A stretch of 64,000 nucleotides of DNA from the NCBI RefSeq assembly GCF_000513275.1, contig NZ_CBVJ010000045.1:1-64000 (forward strand), given 5' to 3'. The notes beneath the pieces were generated by a model. The model saw only the letters and a program-made list of their open reading frames with translations. It was not told where the DNA came from and ran no database searches. Source of the stretch: Paenibacillus gorillae. Lineage in GTDB: Bacteria; Bacillota; Bacilli; Paenibacillales; Paenibacillaceae. Positions 18,099 through 27,599 of this stretch are shown here, piece after piece; the stretch's first letter is position 1; every line of letters starts with the position of its first letter. The position numbers and the translations under genes are program-made.

Positions 18099-19199
18099 TT
18101 AATTTAGCAACCCATGATTTTTAATGTTAACTTGAATATGAGGCTTGATGTTGATCTGCGGGTATTCTTTATTCCAGTCCAGTGTCTTCCATGTTTTCTG
18201 ATGCAATGCCTTCATTTGAAGCCCGATTCCAAGCCCGTCGCAATTGGCTTGCTGAAGCTGGCGAATCGTTTCTTCTGCACGGGCAGTCAGAACCTTTTCC
18301 AAACTGCGGGAAAAATCGGCAATCATGGCCTTGTCTAATGTGGTGCCTGTAGGATTATCGACTAAAAAGCAATTGAGTGTAATGAAAATATCTGCCGTAA
18401 TCTGCTCCTTTATTGTAAGCTTTACTTTTTGCTTTGCACGTTTATACGTGAATGTCAAATAGCTTTGCTCAGGACCAATCTGTTCCGTCATCGTCCCATA
18501 AGACATATGTCTAGTCAGCATTACAAAGGTACGGGCATGATTCATATCGAGCTTTCCAGTCATTTGCTTGCCGTGAAATAAGGCCAAGCCGTTTATTTTC
18601 GCCCGCTCCTTCTGCTGCAGTGCTGCGATTACAGGAAGTACATTGTCAAATCCGGGGGTCATCATGATTGATGAAATTAAGAAAGGCGATTCTTCTGGTA
18701 TGATCCCTTCTTCCTTGTTGCTTTCAAGCAAATCATATAAGTACTGGCTGATAAGCGAGCGGTCTTCTACATCCAATTCAATTACATCTTGTGCCTGACC
18801 ATCCGTAATGGCGATAAGGATGCTAATTGGAAACTGAGCTTCTCGATAAAAGTAGTCCAGCGTTTCATACAGACTTTTTTCGGCAAAAGCTTTGTTGACA
18901 AGCAGAACCCTTGTCTCCCTTAGATCCATGTGCTGAGACACCATTTTCTGAAGCTGTAAGCTTGCTTCCTGTACAGAATGTCCTATTCCGTTTACTTTTG
19001 GCGTAACCACATTGCCCTGATTTTCGATTGCTGTCTTGATGGTTGGAATAGACACTGACAATCGCACCTTATGCTCCCCCAATAAATCAACACCAACCGT
19101 TTGCACCATCCGGACGTTTTTAAGCTGTCTTTGGTCCCAGCAGCCGTTTAACAGCAAAGTCAGCGTTAACATCACAATAACCCGCCGTTTTGTTCTCAT
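18099..19199 (-). CDS. GerC-type germinant receptor lipoprotein (Ger(x)C family)
   Basis: A 366-residue protein with a lipoprotein signal (LTLTLLLNGCWDQRQLKN, lipobox L-N-G-C, then the W-D-x-R-x-L motif typical of Ger(x)C). It is anchored to the outer face of the spore inner membrane and forms the C subunit of a GerA-type nutrient receptor. It is the last gene of the operon, seven bases after the B subunit. Confidence 0.92.
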   Translation of the reverse strand: MRTKRRVIVMLTLTLLLNGCWDQRQLKNVRMVQTVGVDLLGEHKVRLSVSIPTIKTAIENQGNVVTPKVNGIGHSVQEASLQLQKMVSQHMDLRETRVLLVNKAFAEKSLYETLDYFYREAQFPISILIAITDGQAQDVIELDVEDRSLISQYLYDLLESNKEEGIIPEESPFLISSIMMTPGFDNVLPVIAALQQKERAKINGLALFHGKQMTGKLDMNHARTFVMLTRHMSYGTMTEQIGPEQSYLTFTYKRAKQKVKLTIKEQITADIFITLNCFLVDNPTGTTLDKAMIADFSRSLEKVLTARAEETIRQLQQANCDGLGIGLQMKALHQKTWKTLDWNKEYPQINIKPHIQVNIKNHGLLN

Positions 19200-19205
19200 G
19201 ATGAC

Positions 19206-20303
19206 CTATTTCCCCCCAAGCTTGTCCTTCAGTCCCGTCAGCCATACAAGCAGCAGCATACATGCAATTAGGCCAAAGGAAATAAGAGAAGCATATCGAT
19301 TGGTTAGTGCTTGCAATTGATCCAGTTGTTCAGCTGTTAACTGATAGAGGCAAATGGCGAATAGAACAATACCACAGACATACGTAATGGATTTTGGAGT
19401 CTCCTGCTGTTTTCTAAGCATGGCCGAAATCGATGAAACAATAAGCATGAAATACGAATAAAAAGACGTTAGAATAAACAGAATCCAGAGCGAAAGAACA
19501 ATCAGGTCAAATCGTTCAATTATATTTAAGGAGATAGCCTTCATCTGATATAAAAGTGGCTCTCGAATAAATACAATCATATCTTTCCCGAATAATGCCA
19601 TCGAGGAGAATACACAAAACGCATAAAAAAACGTCGTGGTCCAACTAGCATACATAGCCGTTCGAAGAACCTTTACTCTGTCTGCGTAAGAATAATAACC
19701 AGGCAGCAGCAGCATAATTTCAGCACCGGCTAGTCCCCATAATGCAACGAATGCCCCGTCCAAAATAGATAATGGTCCCGCTTCAAAAACAGGCAGCAGA
19801 TGATACGGATTCCAATCCTTAAGCATATACCCAGACAACAAGATAAAGGAGGGCATAAATAAGGTGCAAAATACCGCAAAACGGGCATATACCCGAAATG
19901 GCTGAAGAGCGAGATACATACAGACTCCAAAGAGTGTAAGCATTAAAAACCACTCAGGCGTTCGCGGGTAAGCCCATAATTCCGTTGTATATAACCAACC
20001 CGTCAAAATGATGTACAAAATTAACGAATATAGCGCGATGCTCAGCGTCAGAATTACCCGGCCGCCAAATCCCCCCAAACGCTGCATTAAGAATTGAAAC
20101 ACATTGCGATCTCCGGCTGACACCATAAGTTTCCATAACATATAAATGTAAAGGCTATTAATAGCACCGCCTAATAAACACGCTACCCACCCGCCGGGAC
20201 CTGACTTTTTGCCCACCGCATTCGCAATTGAAATGATTGCCGAACCAAATTGCGCTTGCATAACAACGCAATAAAGCTGAAACAATCCCTGTTTTGATTT
20301 CAT
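19206..20303 (-). CDS. GerB-type germinant receptor permease subunit
   Basis: A 365-residue membrane protein of about ten segments in the spore permease (GerAB/APC) family, which holds the ligand pocket of GerA-type receptors. It begins at ATG 20303 after AAGGAG and overlaps the A-subunit gene by four bases. The start SKQGLFQLYCVVMQAQFGSA has the Q-F-G-S-A pattern of the first membrane helix in this family. Confidence 0.92.
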   Translation of the reverse strand: MKSKQGLFQLYCVVMQAQFGSAIISIANAVGKKSGPGGWVACLLGGAINSLYIYMLWKLMVSAGDRNVFQFLMQRLGGFGGRVILTLSIALYSLILYIILTGWLYTTELWAYPRTPEWFLMLTLFGVCMYLALQPFRVYARFAVFCTLFMPSFILLSGYMLKDWNPYHLLPVFEAGPLSILDGAFVALWGLAGAEIMLLLPGYYSYADRVKVLRTAMYASWTTTFFYAFCVFSSMALFGKDMIVFIREPLLYQMKAISLNIIERFDLIVLSLWILFILTSFYSYFMLIVSSISAMLRKQQETPKSITYVCGIVLFAICLYQLTAEQLDQLQALTNRYASLISFGLIACMLLLVWLTGLKDKLGGK

Positions 20304-21628
20304 TTGGCCTTACTCCTTATGGGTGAATAATAGGGAACACCAAATGGCTCCAGTGAAAAGAAATGCACCAGGCAAGCAGCGGTAAGGAGTGTAATGCCAT
20401 AGAATCCTACAATCCAAGCAGCAAAAACAAATAGTATCTGCAGAATTAGCGTCAAAATCCGCATTTGATAGGTTGGAATAATAAAGGAGCCAACCACTGA
20501 TAATGCTACAATGACAATATAAATATTGGAGACAAAGCCGATTTTGACGAGAGCTTCGCTTATAATTATGCCTCCGGCTACGCCTACCATTTGGGCAACT
20601 TGAGAAGGCAGCCGGATCGTCGTTTCCGCAATTAACTGAAAGATAATGATCATCAGAATTGCTTCTACAATTGGTGAATAAGGGACATTTTCTAAGGAGC
20701 CTTTAATACTGATCGCCATTTGTGACGGGAGCACTTCATGATGGAAGCTGACAATGGCAATATACAAGCTGCATATGTACAAGCTGAGCATTAAACCTAT
20801 TGCTCTCAATGTTTGTAAGACAAGTGCACCCTTATCCTCCATGAGCATCGAATCAATCGTGCGGAGGAAGGTATAGAACGAAACAGGAACGATAAGGCAA
20901 GTAGAGCTCTGCTCACATAATACGGCAATACGTCCCTGCATGATCAAATTTGTTGCCGTATCAATTCGCTCTGTACCAAATACTTGGGGGAATAAAGATC
21001 TCTTCTCCTCTTTTAATAACTCCTTTTGCAGACGGCCGGGATGTATTTCCATTCCGGTCTTAAGTCCTTTCAAACGTCGAGTAACCTCATTCACGATCCG
21101 CGAATCTGCTACCCCATCCTGCCAGAGTATTGCTATTTTGTGATTCGAATAATTACCAACTGTCAAATAGCGTACTTTAAATTGAGGGGATGATGCCCGG
21201 TTTCGAATGAGATTAATGTTGACATTCATATGTTCAATAAAGCCGGATCGCTCCCCAATAATCGAGCTTTCATTCTCGGGCTCTTGAATAGAACGGTTAT
21301 TGGACTGTTCAGCGTTTAAGGAATACCATATTTCTTCACAATGCACCAATGCTTTTCCTTGTAATATCGCATTAACAGCTTCCTCGGGATCGGTACAGGG
21401 AAATACATCTGCAGAAGTAATCAGTTCATTGATTGACAGGTCATCATAATCTTCTGATTGTGTACGAAACCATTGTTTAAACAAACTGATCTCTAGCTTC
21501 TGCTTATCACATAATGTCTCTATATAGACTAATACAGCTTTCTTTCCATATAGATCAAATTCGCGAATAATCAAGTCCTCTGTATAATATAGCCTGGCTT
21601 GAATTTGTTCGAGCAGCTTTGGCTTCAT
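20300..21628 (-). CDS. GerA-type germinant receptor subunit A
   Basis: A 442-residue GerAA-family protein: soluble N-terminal region (to about 250) with GERSGFIEHMNVNINLIRNR, then membrane segments with TIDSMLMEDKGA and LPSQVAQMVGVAGGIIISEA. At 442 residues it is shorter than the usual 480-520. It forms the ion-conducting core of the receptor. Starts at ATG 21628 behind AGGAGTGG and leads the gerA-gerB-gerC operon. Confidence 0.92.
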   Translation of the reverse strand: MKPKLLEQIQARLYYTEDLIIREFDLYGKKAVLVYIETLCDKQKLEISLFKQWFRTQSEDYDDLSINELITSADVFPCTDPEEAVNAILQGKALVHCEEIWYSLNAEQSNNRSIQEPENESSIIGERSGFIEHMNVNINLIRNRASSPQFKVRYLTVGNYSNHKIAILWQDGVADSRIVNEVTRRLKGLKTGMEIHPGRLQKELLKEEKRSLFPQVFGTERIDTATNLIMQGRIAVLCEQSSTCLIVPVSFYTFLRTIDSMLMEDKGALVLQTLRAIGLMLSLYICSLYIAIVSFHHEVLPSQMAISIKGSLENVPYSPIVEAILMIIIFQLIAETTIRLPSQVAQMVGVAGGIIISEALVKIGFVSNIYIVIVALSVVGSFIIPTYQMRILTLILQILFVFAAWIVGFYGITLLTAACLVHFFSLEPFGVPYYSPIRSKAK

Positions 21629-21755
21629 GATTTACCACTCCTGTCCTAGAAAGATTGCCCAATCCACTTATCAATTATGTAATCATATGGTTTATTCCAG
21701 ACACAAAAAAGCTGTTCATCTGTGATCGACAGCCATCATTTATATGATTGAATGA

Positions 21756-21931
21756 TTATTCTATTTTTATCCTAACAATTAAAGCATTAATAATCGGATT
21801 GCCAGCAATCGTTGGATTCAACACGACGACGCTGCCATCAAAACGGTTTAGCGTTAAAGCTGTACCGGCTGTCAAAGAGGCAATAACCTGCCCCGTATAA
21901 GGAAACGAGCCTGTAGAATCAAATCGATTCT
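21756..21931 (-). pseudogene. C-terminal remnant resembling a collagen-like exosporium protein
   Basis: Reading minus, an open frame without any start codon gives DSTGSFPYTGQVIASLTAGT, then LTLNRFDG, VVVLNPTIAGNP and NALIVRIKIE before TAA at 21756. The beta-rich T-A-G-T-A-L-T-L-N and N-A-L-I-V-R-I-K pattern resembles the trimeric C-terminal domain of BclA-type exosporium glycoproteins. A TAG lies just upstream within the TetR gene's 3' end, so only the gene's tail remains. The family call is by pattern only. Confidence 0.4.
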
Positions 21932-21945
21932 ACAGGCTCGTTTCC
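21901..21945. repeat. Perfect 20-bp inverted repeat centred on a stop codon
   Basis: GGAAACGAGCCTGTAGAATC at 21901-21920 and its exact complement at 21926-21945, separated by five bases that include part of the TetR stop codon. No proper T-run follows on either strand, so it is not a typical terminator. Confidence 0.85.
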
Positions 21946-22500
21946 TTGAAATCCGCCAAACACCAAGGATGCCACCCTTCTGCCGATTTCTGTTTTATCC
22001 ATATTGCTGCTCCCGGTTGCCCATTGCAATGCGCCTTCATGGATCATTTGCGCAAAAATAGGCACATAAATATTCATCTCTTCATCTGTGCAGATGCGGC
22101 TAAGACTTTTGGACAAATACGTCTGCAATTCATTTATCGCTTTTTCCTTCAATTGCGGTACGACGAGACCAATATAGCTGCTTCGACACTGAATGTCTGG
22201 CTGTTCATAGAAATCGCATAAGGCTATTACAAGCTGATAAATGCTCTCTTGATCAAATTTCACTTCACCTTTTGTACGGTTTACGATTGCGACTGAGGCG
22301 GAATCCCCCATTATAAAGTCCAATAAATCAAATTTGTCATTAAAATGGGCATAAAAGGTCGCTCTATTCACTTGGGCTGTCTTTGTAATATCCGCTATCG
22401 TTATTTTTTCAAAGTCCTTTTTTGAAACTAAATGGATAAATGCATTAATTAATGACTGCTTCGTATTTGTCATTCTTATATTCATTACTTTTGTCCCCAT
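21919..22500 (-). CDS. TetR/AcrR-family regulator
   Basis: A 193-residue regulator starting at ATG 22500 behind AAGGAGGG. The helix-turn-helix ITIADITKTAQVNRATFYAH with HFNDKFDLLD is typical of TetR. It is divergent from an atypical SDR gene; the 150-bp gap contains two matching operator-like sites. It probably represses itself and the SDR gene. Its last codons form the arm of a perfect inverted repeat. Confidence 0.9.
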   Translation of the reverse strand: MGTKVMNIRMTNTKQSLINAFIHLVSKKDFEKITIADITKTAQVNRATFYAHFNDKFDLLDFIMGDSASVAIVNRTKGEVKFDQESIYQLVIALCDFYEQPDIQCRSSYIGLVVPQLKEKAINELQTYLSKSLSRICTDEEMNIYVPIFAQMIHEGALQWATGSSNMDKTEIGRRVASLVFGGFQGNEPVESI

Positions 22501-22533
22501 CTTGCCCTCCTTACACGCGACAATTTATTGTTA

Positions 22534-22611
22534 TTGTTGCTATAACAACATTCCTTAAGGGATTGTTGGTTGCTGTAGCACTCGATTAATCGTAAATTGT
22601 TACTAAAGCAA
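22534..22611. promoter_or_regulatory. Two operator-like sites between TetR and SDR genes
   Basis: TTGTTGCTATAACAA (22534-22548) and TTGTTACTAAAGCAA (22597-22611) fit one palindromic consensus TTGTTRCTAWARCAA. A half-related site, GTTGCTGTAGCA, lies between them. Their position in the divergent promoter region suggests binding by the adjacent TetR protein. Confidence 0.6.
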
Positions 22612-22653
22612 CGCATGTTACTTTAATTTATCACAGATGAGGAGCTAATCAAA

Positions 22654-23334
22654 ATGAAAACTATAGCCATTATTGGAGCAGGTCCTGGGTTGGGTTTATC
22701 TATAGCTAAAAAATTCGGAGAAAACGGCTTTAGAGTAGCAGCCATTGCCCGCAACCCTGAAAAATTAACCGCTATCGTAAATGAACTTAAAGAACTGAAT
22801 ATTGAAGCGCAATCTTTTATTGCGGATGTCACAGACTTGGCTGCTCTTAGACAAGCAATTCAAGCGGTTAAACAACAATATGGCACGATCGATGTGCTGG
22901 AATTTAGTCCTTATGGGGGCTGGGATAAATTCACATCTGTATTAGAGACCACTCCCGCGAGTGTATTAGAACAAATAAACAGCTATTTGCTGCCTGCCGT
23001 TCTGTCAGTCAATGAGGTACTGCCTGAGATGATTAACAACGGTTCTGGAGCCCTATTATTTACAACCGGTATATCCGCTATGTTCCCTTTACCGCTTGCG
23101 GGAAATGCTGGCATTATCATGTCCGGCATTCGTAATTATGCCACAAACCTGCACAATCAATTGAAAGAGAAAAGCATCTATGTCGGACATCTCTCCATCG
23201 GGACTCTGATAAAATCCGGAACAGCCGGAGATCCTGATCTCATCGCGGAGACTTGGTACAATATGTATGAGCAGCAAGACCGCTTAGAAGAAGTATTTCC
23301 ATCTGGCTTTAATCCGACTCAAATGGGGATTTGA
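22654..23334 (+). CDS. Atypical short-chain dehydrogenase/reductase-like protein
   Basis: A 226-residue Rossmann-fold protein. The N-terminal motif is TIAIIGAGPGLGLSIAKKFG rather than the usual TGxxxGIG, followed by the DVTD motif. The NNAG motif is replaced by EFSPYGG, and at the place of the catalytic Tyr-x-x-x-Lys the sequence is LAGNAGIIMSGIRN, so the Tyr and Lys are absent. It may be a non-catalytic SDR or use different chemistry. It is divergent from a TetR gene that probably represses it. Start ATG 22654 follows GAGGAG. Confidence 0.8.
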   Translation: MKTIAIIGAGPGLGLSIAKKFGENGFRVAAIARNPEKLTAIVNELKELNIEAQSFIADVTDLAALRQAIQAVKQQYGTIDVLEFSPYGGWDKFTSVLETTPASVLEQINSYLLPAVLSVNEVLPEMINNGSGALLFTTGISAMFPLPLAGNAGIIMSGIRNYATNLHNQLKEKSIYVGHLSIGTLIKSGTAGDPDLIAETWYNMYEQQDRLEEVFPSGFNPTQMGI

Positions 23335-23415
23335 CCCTCTCTTCCAGCGGTTGCTTGCCCCGTAAAATTCACTGAACGCACTCCGCCTGTAAATTTTTGT
23401 ACATGACTGGGCCTT

Positions 23416-23465
23416 GAAAAAAAACGGCGGTCTGTCACCATTTAAGACCGGTAACAGCCCGCCGC
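23416..23465 (-). terminator. Terminator of the second germinant receptor operon
   Basis: Long imperfect stem (GCGGCGG, CTGTTACC pairing with GGTGACAG, CCGCCG) followed by eight T on the minus strand, directly after the 23470 gene. Confidence 0.9.
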
Positions 23466-23469
23466 TAGA

Positions 23470-24636
23470 CTAAGATCGGATTTCACTTTTCTTTTGACCT
23501 ATTGAAGGTCCTGTCATTCCTGACTCCTCCAAGTTGATTTTCACCACCACTTCTACCTTCGCTTGTTGAAAATGCTGCGGCCACTCCTTCTTCAATTCCT
23601 TCCACTGCTGGGGATGCTGACGGTGCACGGCTACTCCAAATCCGAGAATATCAGTTCCATGCGCTTGTATTTCTTTTATTACACGCTTAACCTCAGTTGA
23701 GGTTTGATTATTCATGTATTCCTTCACCATTGTGATATTTTTCGTCTGGAATAAATCCAGATGTGTGTTGTTCTCTCTCAGAACGCCTTTAGCGCCAAGA
23801 ACAACTCGAATACGAATATTATCATTCTCATCCGCTGAGGTTTGAATTTTGGTTGATAAATGATTGATTTCCACCACGATATTCCCCTCTTCAGAAGGAA
23901 TTTTCACAGTGCGAATTGCACCGTCAAGCTCTCCTTTGACCCATTGCACAATCATGCCTTTCTTCAAGGTCAAGTAGTTGACCAGCTTAGTTTCTTTATT
24001 AAAAACTGCCGTTCCCCACAGTTTCAACTTCGAATTTGAATCAAATTGCGCGGTAATAACGGGCAGAACCGGACAGCTTTCCTCACTTGCATTCGCCATT
24101 AAGAACTTCAGTAAAGTTAAGTCAGGAGTTGTACCTGCTGCCTCATGAATTCTAAAGAAAGCGTTGGCTGGCACCTGCTCCAATGGATACGATAAGGATA
24201 ATAGCTCCGCAGCCGTACTTCCCTTAACAATAAGGATATCCGTACGCAGGCGAACAATGGGATTGCGGCTGTATTCATCAATAATGTTGGACAGCCCTTT
24301 TTTCGCTAGTTTGTCGCCAATAAGGATGACACGCCGATGACCGGCAAACCAGGCCCGGGATACTTTCGTTTGAAGATCTTTAGCTGCCTCATAGACACTA
24401 TTCCCGCTTCCCGTAATGGTGAATGAAGATTTCCCAGCCGCAGTTTCACTATCCCCTAATTCTCGCGGTATAGGAAATTGTGCGGATGCCAAATAACTCC
24501 CATCATCCTTCAAGTCCATTCCCCAAGCAAAAATAAGCGCTTGATTGTTCAGCTCCCTGCGATCCCAGCATCCCGTAATGAGTAATACTAGAATAATAAG
24601 AGTCATCCAACGCCAGCCCAATTTAATTTGACTCAT
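23470..24636 (-). CDS. GerC-type germinant receptor lipoprotein (Ger(x)C family)
   Basis: A 388-residue lipoprotein with signal MTLIILVLLITGCWDRREL (lipobox I-T-G-C followed by W-D-R-R-E-L-N). It is the C subunit of the second GerA-type receptor in the window. It overlaps the B-subunit gene by 14 bases, and the start ATG abuts AAAGG, implying translational coupling. Confidence 0.92.
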   Translation of the reverse strand: MSQIKLGWRWMTLIILVLLITGCWDRRELNNQALIFAWGMDLKDDGSYLASAQFPIPRELGDSETAAGKSSFTITGSGNSVYEAAKDLQTKVSRAWFAGHRRVILIGDKLAKKGLSNIIDEYSRNPIVRLRTDILIVKGSTAAELLSLSYPLEQVPANAFFRIHEAAGTTPDLTLLKFLMANASEESCPVLPVITAQFDSNSKLKLWGTAVFNKETKLVNYLTLKKGMIVQWVKGELDGAIRTVKIPSEEGNIVVEINHLSTKIQTSADENDNIRIRVVLGAKGVLRENNTHLDLFQTKNITMVKEYMNNQTSTEVKRVIKEIQAHGTDILGFGVAVHRQHPQQWKELKKEWPQHFQQAKVEVVVKINLEESGMTGPSIGQKKSEIRS

Positions 24637-25729
24637 CCTTTCTCTGTATGCTCTGGCCGCGCATAACGGATACGATCCATAACAACAGCGGAATACCTAT
24701 AACATTGATTGGTATAACATACGGAATCCACATTTGCTGGACATATTCTTTTATTGGTGCCGTCGCGTTTTGGGGCAGAAGCGCAAGCACTAGAGTAATT
24801 GGCGCCATCAGCCAAATTAACATTCTCCAGTTTTTAATGTTGAGCCATTGGGCAGTGCCATACACGGCTATAAATAGAAATAACGATAATTTGATAAAGG
24901 CGGAGAACAGCCAAATAATAACGAACAGAATATCAACATTCTGGATAAATCCAAGTACAGATATAAAACGGGTCATCCCAAAAAAAGGCGCCCACATACG
25001 TGCAGGTAAAATAGGTCCAAATGTCATAATAACCATCATAGAAGCTACCACAACTAGCACAGCTGTAAGAGCCATTCCCCACATCGTTATCGATAATGCT
25101 TGCTTCGAATTAGACATAAAGGCAAAAATCATCGTGAACATAATAATGTCACCATAGAATGCAACGCCAGAAATCGATCCCTTCATGATGTGCTTCCATC
25201 CGCTATCTATGAATACAGGCGTCAAATGATGCCAATCCAAATGGTTGCTGCTGAGCAGACACGTACCCAAAATAACGACTAAAATGATCGGCCCCATCAG
25301 CTCCCCGCAGCGAGCAATTCCAGCCAGTCCTCCCGCGGCAATCACATAGATGACAAGGATAAGCAGCGTAACCATAATGACGTACAACGGTGTTTTCGTA
25401 AACAAAGTTAAGTAGACAAAATCAGCTGAATTACGCAGCACCATACTATTCAAATAAACCCACATAACAAAATAAGGAATGATAACGATTTTGCCCGCCC
25501 ATTTGCCCAAAATAGTCTGACTGTATTGTACAAATGTTTGCTGAGGATATCTCATGCTCAACCTGACAATGAGGAATACAATTCCTAACCCCATTAGTCC
25601 GGCAAGCAGCATGGAAATCCATGCATCTTGGTTAGCTTCTATCGCTGCGGCAGATACCGCATACAGCATGGTCAGCACGATCTCAATACTGAAGACGAGC
25701 CAAAACAACTGTTTTCCAGATATTTGCAT
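24623..25729 (-). CDS. GerB-type germinant receptor permease subunit
   Basis: Start set at ATG 25729 (MQISGKQLFW), ten bases after GAGGAG; the GTG at 25747 lies before that site. About 368 residues with ten hydrophobic segments, endospore germination permease family. The opening I-S-G-K-Q-L-F-W-L-V-F is typical. It would form the ligand-binding membrane subunit, with specificity likely different from the 19206 paralogue. Confidence 0.92.
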   Translation of the reverse strand: MQISGKQLFWLVFSIEIVLTMLYAVSAAAIEANQDAWISMLLAGLMGLGIVFLIVRLSMRYPQQTFVQYSQTILGKWAGKIVIIPYFVMWVYLNSMVLRNSADFVYLTLFTKTPLYVIMVTLLILVIYVIAAGGLAGIARCGELMGPIILVVILGTCLLSSNHLDWHHLTPVFIDSGWKHIMKGSISGVAFYGDIIMFTMIFAFMSNSKQALSITMWGMALTAVLVVVASMMVIMTFGPILPARMWAPFFGMTRFISVLGFIQNVDILFVIIWLFSAFIKLSLFLFIAVYGTAQWLNIKNWRMLIWLMAPITLVLALLPQNATAPIKEYVQQMWIPYVIPINVIGIPLLLWIVSVMRGQSIQRKDESN

Positions 25730-25770
25730 CGCTAATGGTCTCCTCACTCTGACGTCATTGACACCTTGCG

Positions 25771-27345
25771 TTATTTTTGACTCTTTTTGTTTTTGGCGGG
25801 ATCTTGCCCTGCTGGTGTTCGGATTATGTTCTCATCAACTAGAAAACCAGGCCTTTTATTCATCGTCCAACGAGGCATTCGAATGAAAATATCTTTCATA
25901 TTGCTGGATAAGTTAGGTGCAACAGGTGCTAAGTAAGGAATCCCAAACGAGCTGAGATTGACTAAATGGATAATGAGTGCAATCACTCCAAAACCCACTC
26001 CGTAAATACCTAGACTGCCCGCCAGCAATAAAAGCGGAAAACGTAACAGCCGAAATGCTAAGCCTAGATTGTACCGGGGCAAAGAGAACGAGGCAATTCC
26101 GGTAAAAGCAACCACGATTACAGTAGGCGCGGATACGATCCCTGCACGTACTGCTGATTCTCCAAGCACCAGTCCCCCAACCATGCTTACTGCAGAGCCA
26201 ACCGGCTTCGGCAGCCGTATTCCGGCTTCCCGCAATGCTTCGAAAATAACTTCCATCAAGAGCGTCTCGACTACAGTCGGAAAAGGAACATTTTCTCTGG
26301 CGGCCGCAATTGTTAGCAGCAGTGCCTCTGGAATAAGCTGAGGGTGAAAGGTTGAAGTCGCTACATAAAGAGACGGAAGGAGAAACGAAACGCTCAGCAG
26401 CAAAAAGCGAAGCAGTCGAATCCCGCTCGTGTAAATGAAATGTTCATAGTAATCTTCAGCTGCATGGATAGCAGTCCAGATCGTCATCGGAACGATGAGT
26501 ACAAAAGGCGTGCCGTCCACCAAAATAGCAACTCGGCCTTCCAGCAGGCTGGCCAGAACAACATCGGGACGTTCCGTGTTCTGTACTAGAGGAAACGGAG
26601 AGTGCGGTGTATCCTCGATAAATTCCTCAATATAGCCCGAATCTAGTATGGCATCGGTATTTATGCGATGGATTCTTTTGCGTACCTCCTGCAATATACC
26701 CGGTTTGACAATCCCCTCAATATAAGCAATGGATATCTGGGTTTGTGACATCTCCCCTACTGTGGTCATTTCGAACTTGAGCTTCGAGCTGCGCATTCTG
26801 CGCCGTATTAGCGCCTTATTCGTAAAAATCGATTCCGTGAAGCCCTCTCTTGGACCTCGAACGACTGATTCCGTACCTGGTTCTCCAATCGAACGTTTCT
26901 CATAATCACTCATGTTGCCAAGCAGAGCTTCTGTTTCTCCCTCGGTAAGCAGAGCGATTTGTCCATTGAGAATCCCCTGTACGACAAGTGAGACATCGCT
27001 TACCAGTGCTGTTTGCTTGATTGCGAGCGCTTGCTGAGCAATTAACTCTTTAAAGTAGGAAGGCTTGTCGACTTCTGGATTATGCCCTGCCGTAAGCAGA
27101 GGCTTGAGGAGCATTTCCTCTAGTCCCTTTGTGTCAATCAAGCCATTCACATAAATCACCAGTGCATACATTCTGCCTTCGACATAGAGAGGACGATATA
27201 CGACATCCGAGCAGTTACGAAAAATTTCTTTCAAATACGTTTCATTTTGGCACAGTGAGGGAGTTAGTTTCTGCTCTGGCAAAACGTCGTTCATATGGAT
27301 GTTTTCTTTCTCCTGTGTCCGCGTCCATTTAAACTTATTAGCCAT
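25771..27345 (-). CDS. GerA-type germinant receptor subunit A
   Basis: A 524-residue full-length GerAA-family protein starting at ATG 27345 behind GGAGGGGG. It contains GPREGFTESIFTNKALIRRR, membrane helices, and ENVPFPTVVETLLMEVIFEA with RLPKPVGSAVSMVGGLVLGE, hallmark motifs of this family. A charged C-terminal tail follows the last helix. First gene of the second gerA-gerB-gerC operon. Confidence 0.93.
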   Translation of the reverse strand: MANKFKWTRTQEKENIHMNDVLPEQKLTPSLCQNETYLKEIFRNCSDVVYRPLYVEGRMYALVIYVNGLIDTKGLEEMLLKPLLTAGHNPEVDKPSYFKELIAQQALAIKQTALVSDVSLVVQGILNGQIALLTEGETEALLGNMSDYEKRSIGEPGTESVVRGPREGFTESIFTNKALIRRRMRSSKLKFEMTTVGEMSQTQISIAYIEGIVKPGILQEVRKRIHRINTDAILDSGYIEEFIEDTPHSPFPLVQNTERPDVVLASLLEGRVAILVDGTPFVLIVPMTIWTAIHAAEDYYEHFIYTSGIRLLRFLLLSVSFLLPSLYVATSTFHPQLIPEALLLTIAAARENVPFPTVVETLLMEVIFEALREAGIRLPKPVGSAVSMVGGLVLGESAVRAGIVSAPTVIVVAFTGIASFSLPRYNLGLAFRLLRFPLLLLAGSLGIYGVGFGVIALIIHLVNLSSFGIPYLAPVAPNLSSNMKDIFIRMPRWTMNKRPGFLVDENIIRTPAGQDPAKNKKSQK

Positions 27346-27462
27346 AAGCCCCCTCCCCCTGTTAGCTCAGCAAAATAACGCAAAGCACATTCCCAAATTT
27401 ATTTTGTTAGCATAACCCATTTATGGAATTCCATTCTTCATGCAGAATCATTGCAAATAAAA

Positions 27463-27590
27463 AAAGGCCGCGATGGCGCGACCTTAACCGGATGAATATG
27501 AAGCCTTCAGACAGCATGAAACTGCTCCTATTAATCCGATGTATTCCTTTAGGTTTCCTGTTAAAACAGCTGATTCGGAAGAATCAGCTG
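27463..27590 (-). terminator. Double hairpin after the secreted GH30 gene
   Basis: A perfect 10-bp stem CAGCTGATTC/GAATCAGCTG (27567-27590, GGAA loop) lies just after the GH30 stop, followed on the minus strand by TTTTAA. A second hairpin with AAGG..CCTT arms and a seven-T run on the minus strand lies at 27463-27484. Together they probably stop transcription before the ger operon promoter. Confidence 0.7.
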
Positions 27591-27599
27591 CTTTTGGTT

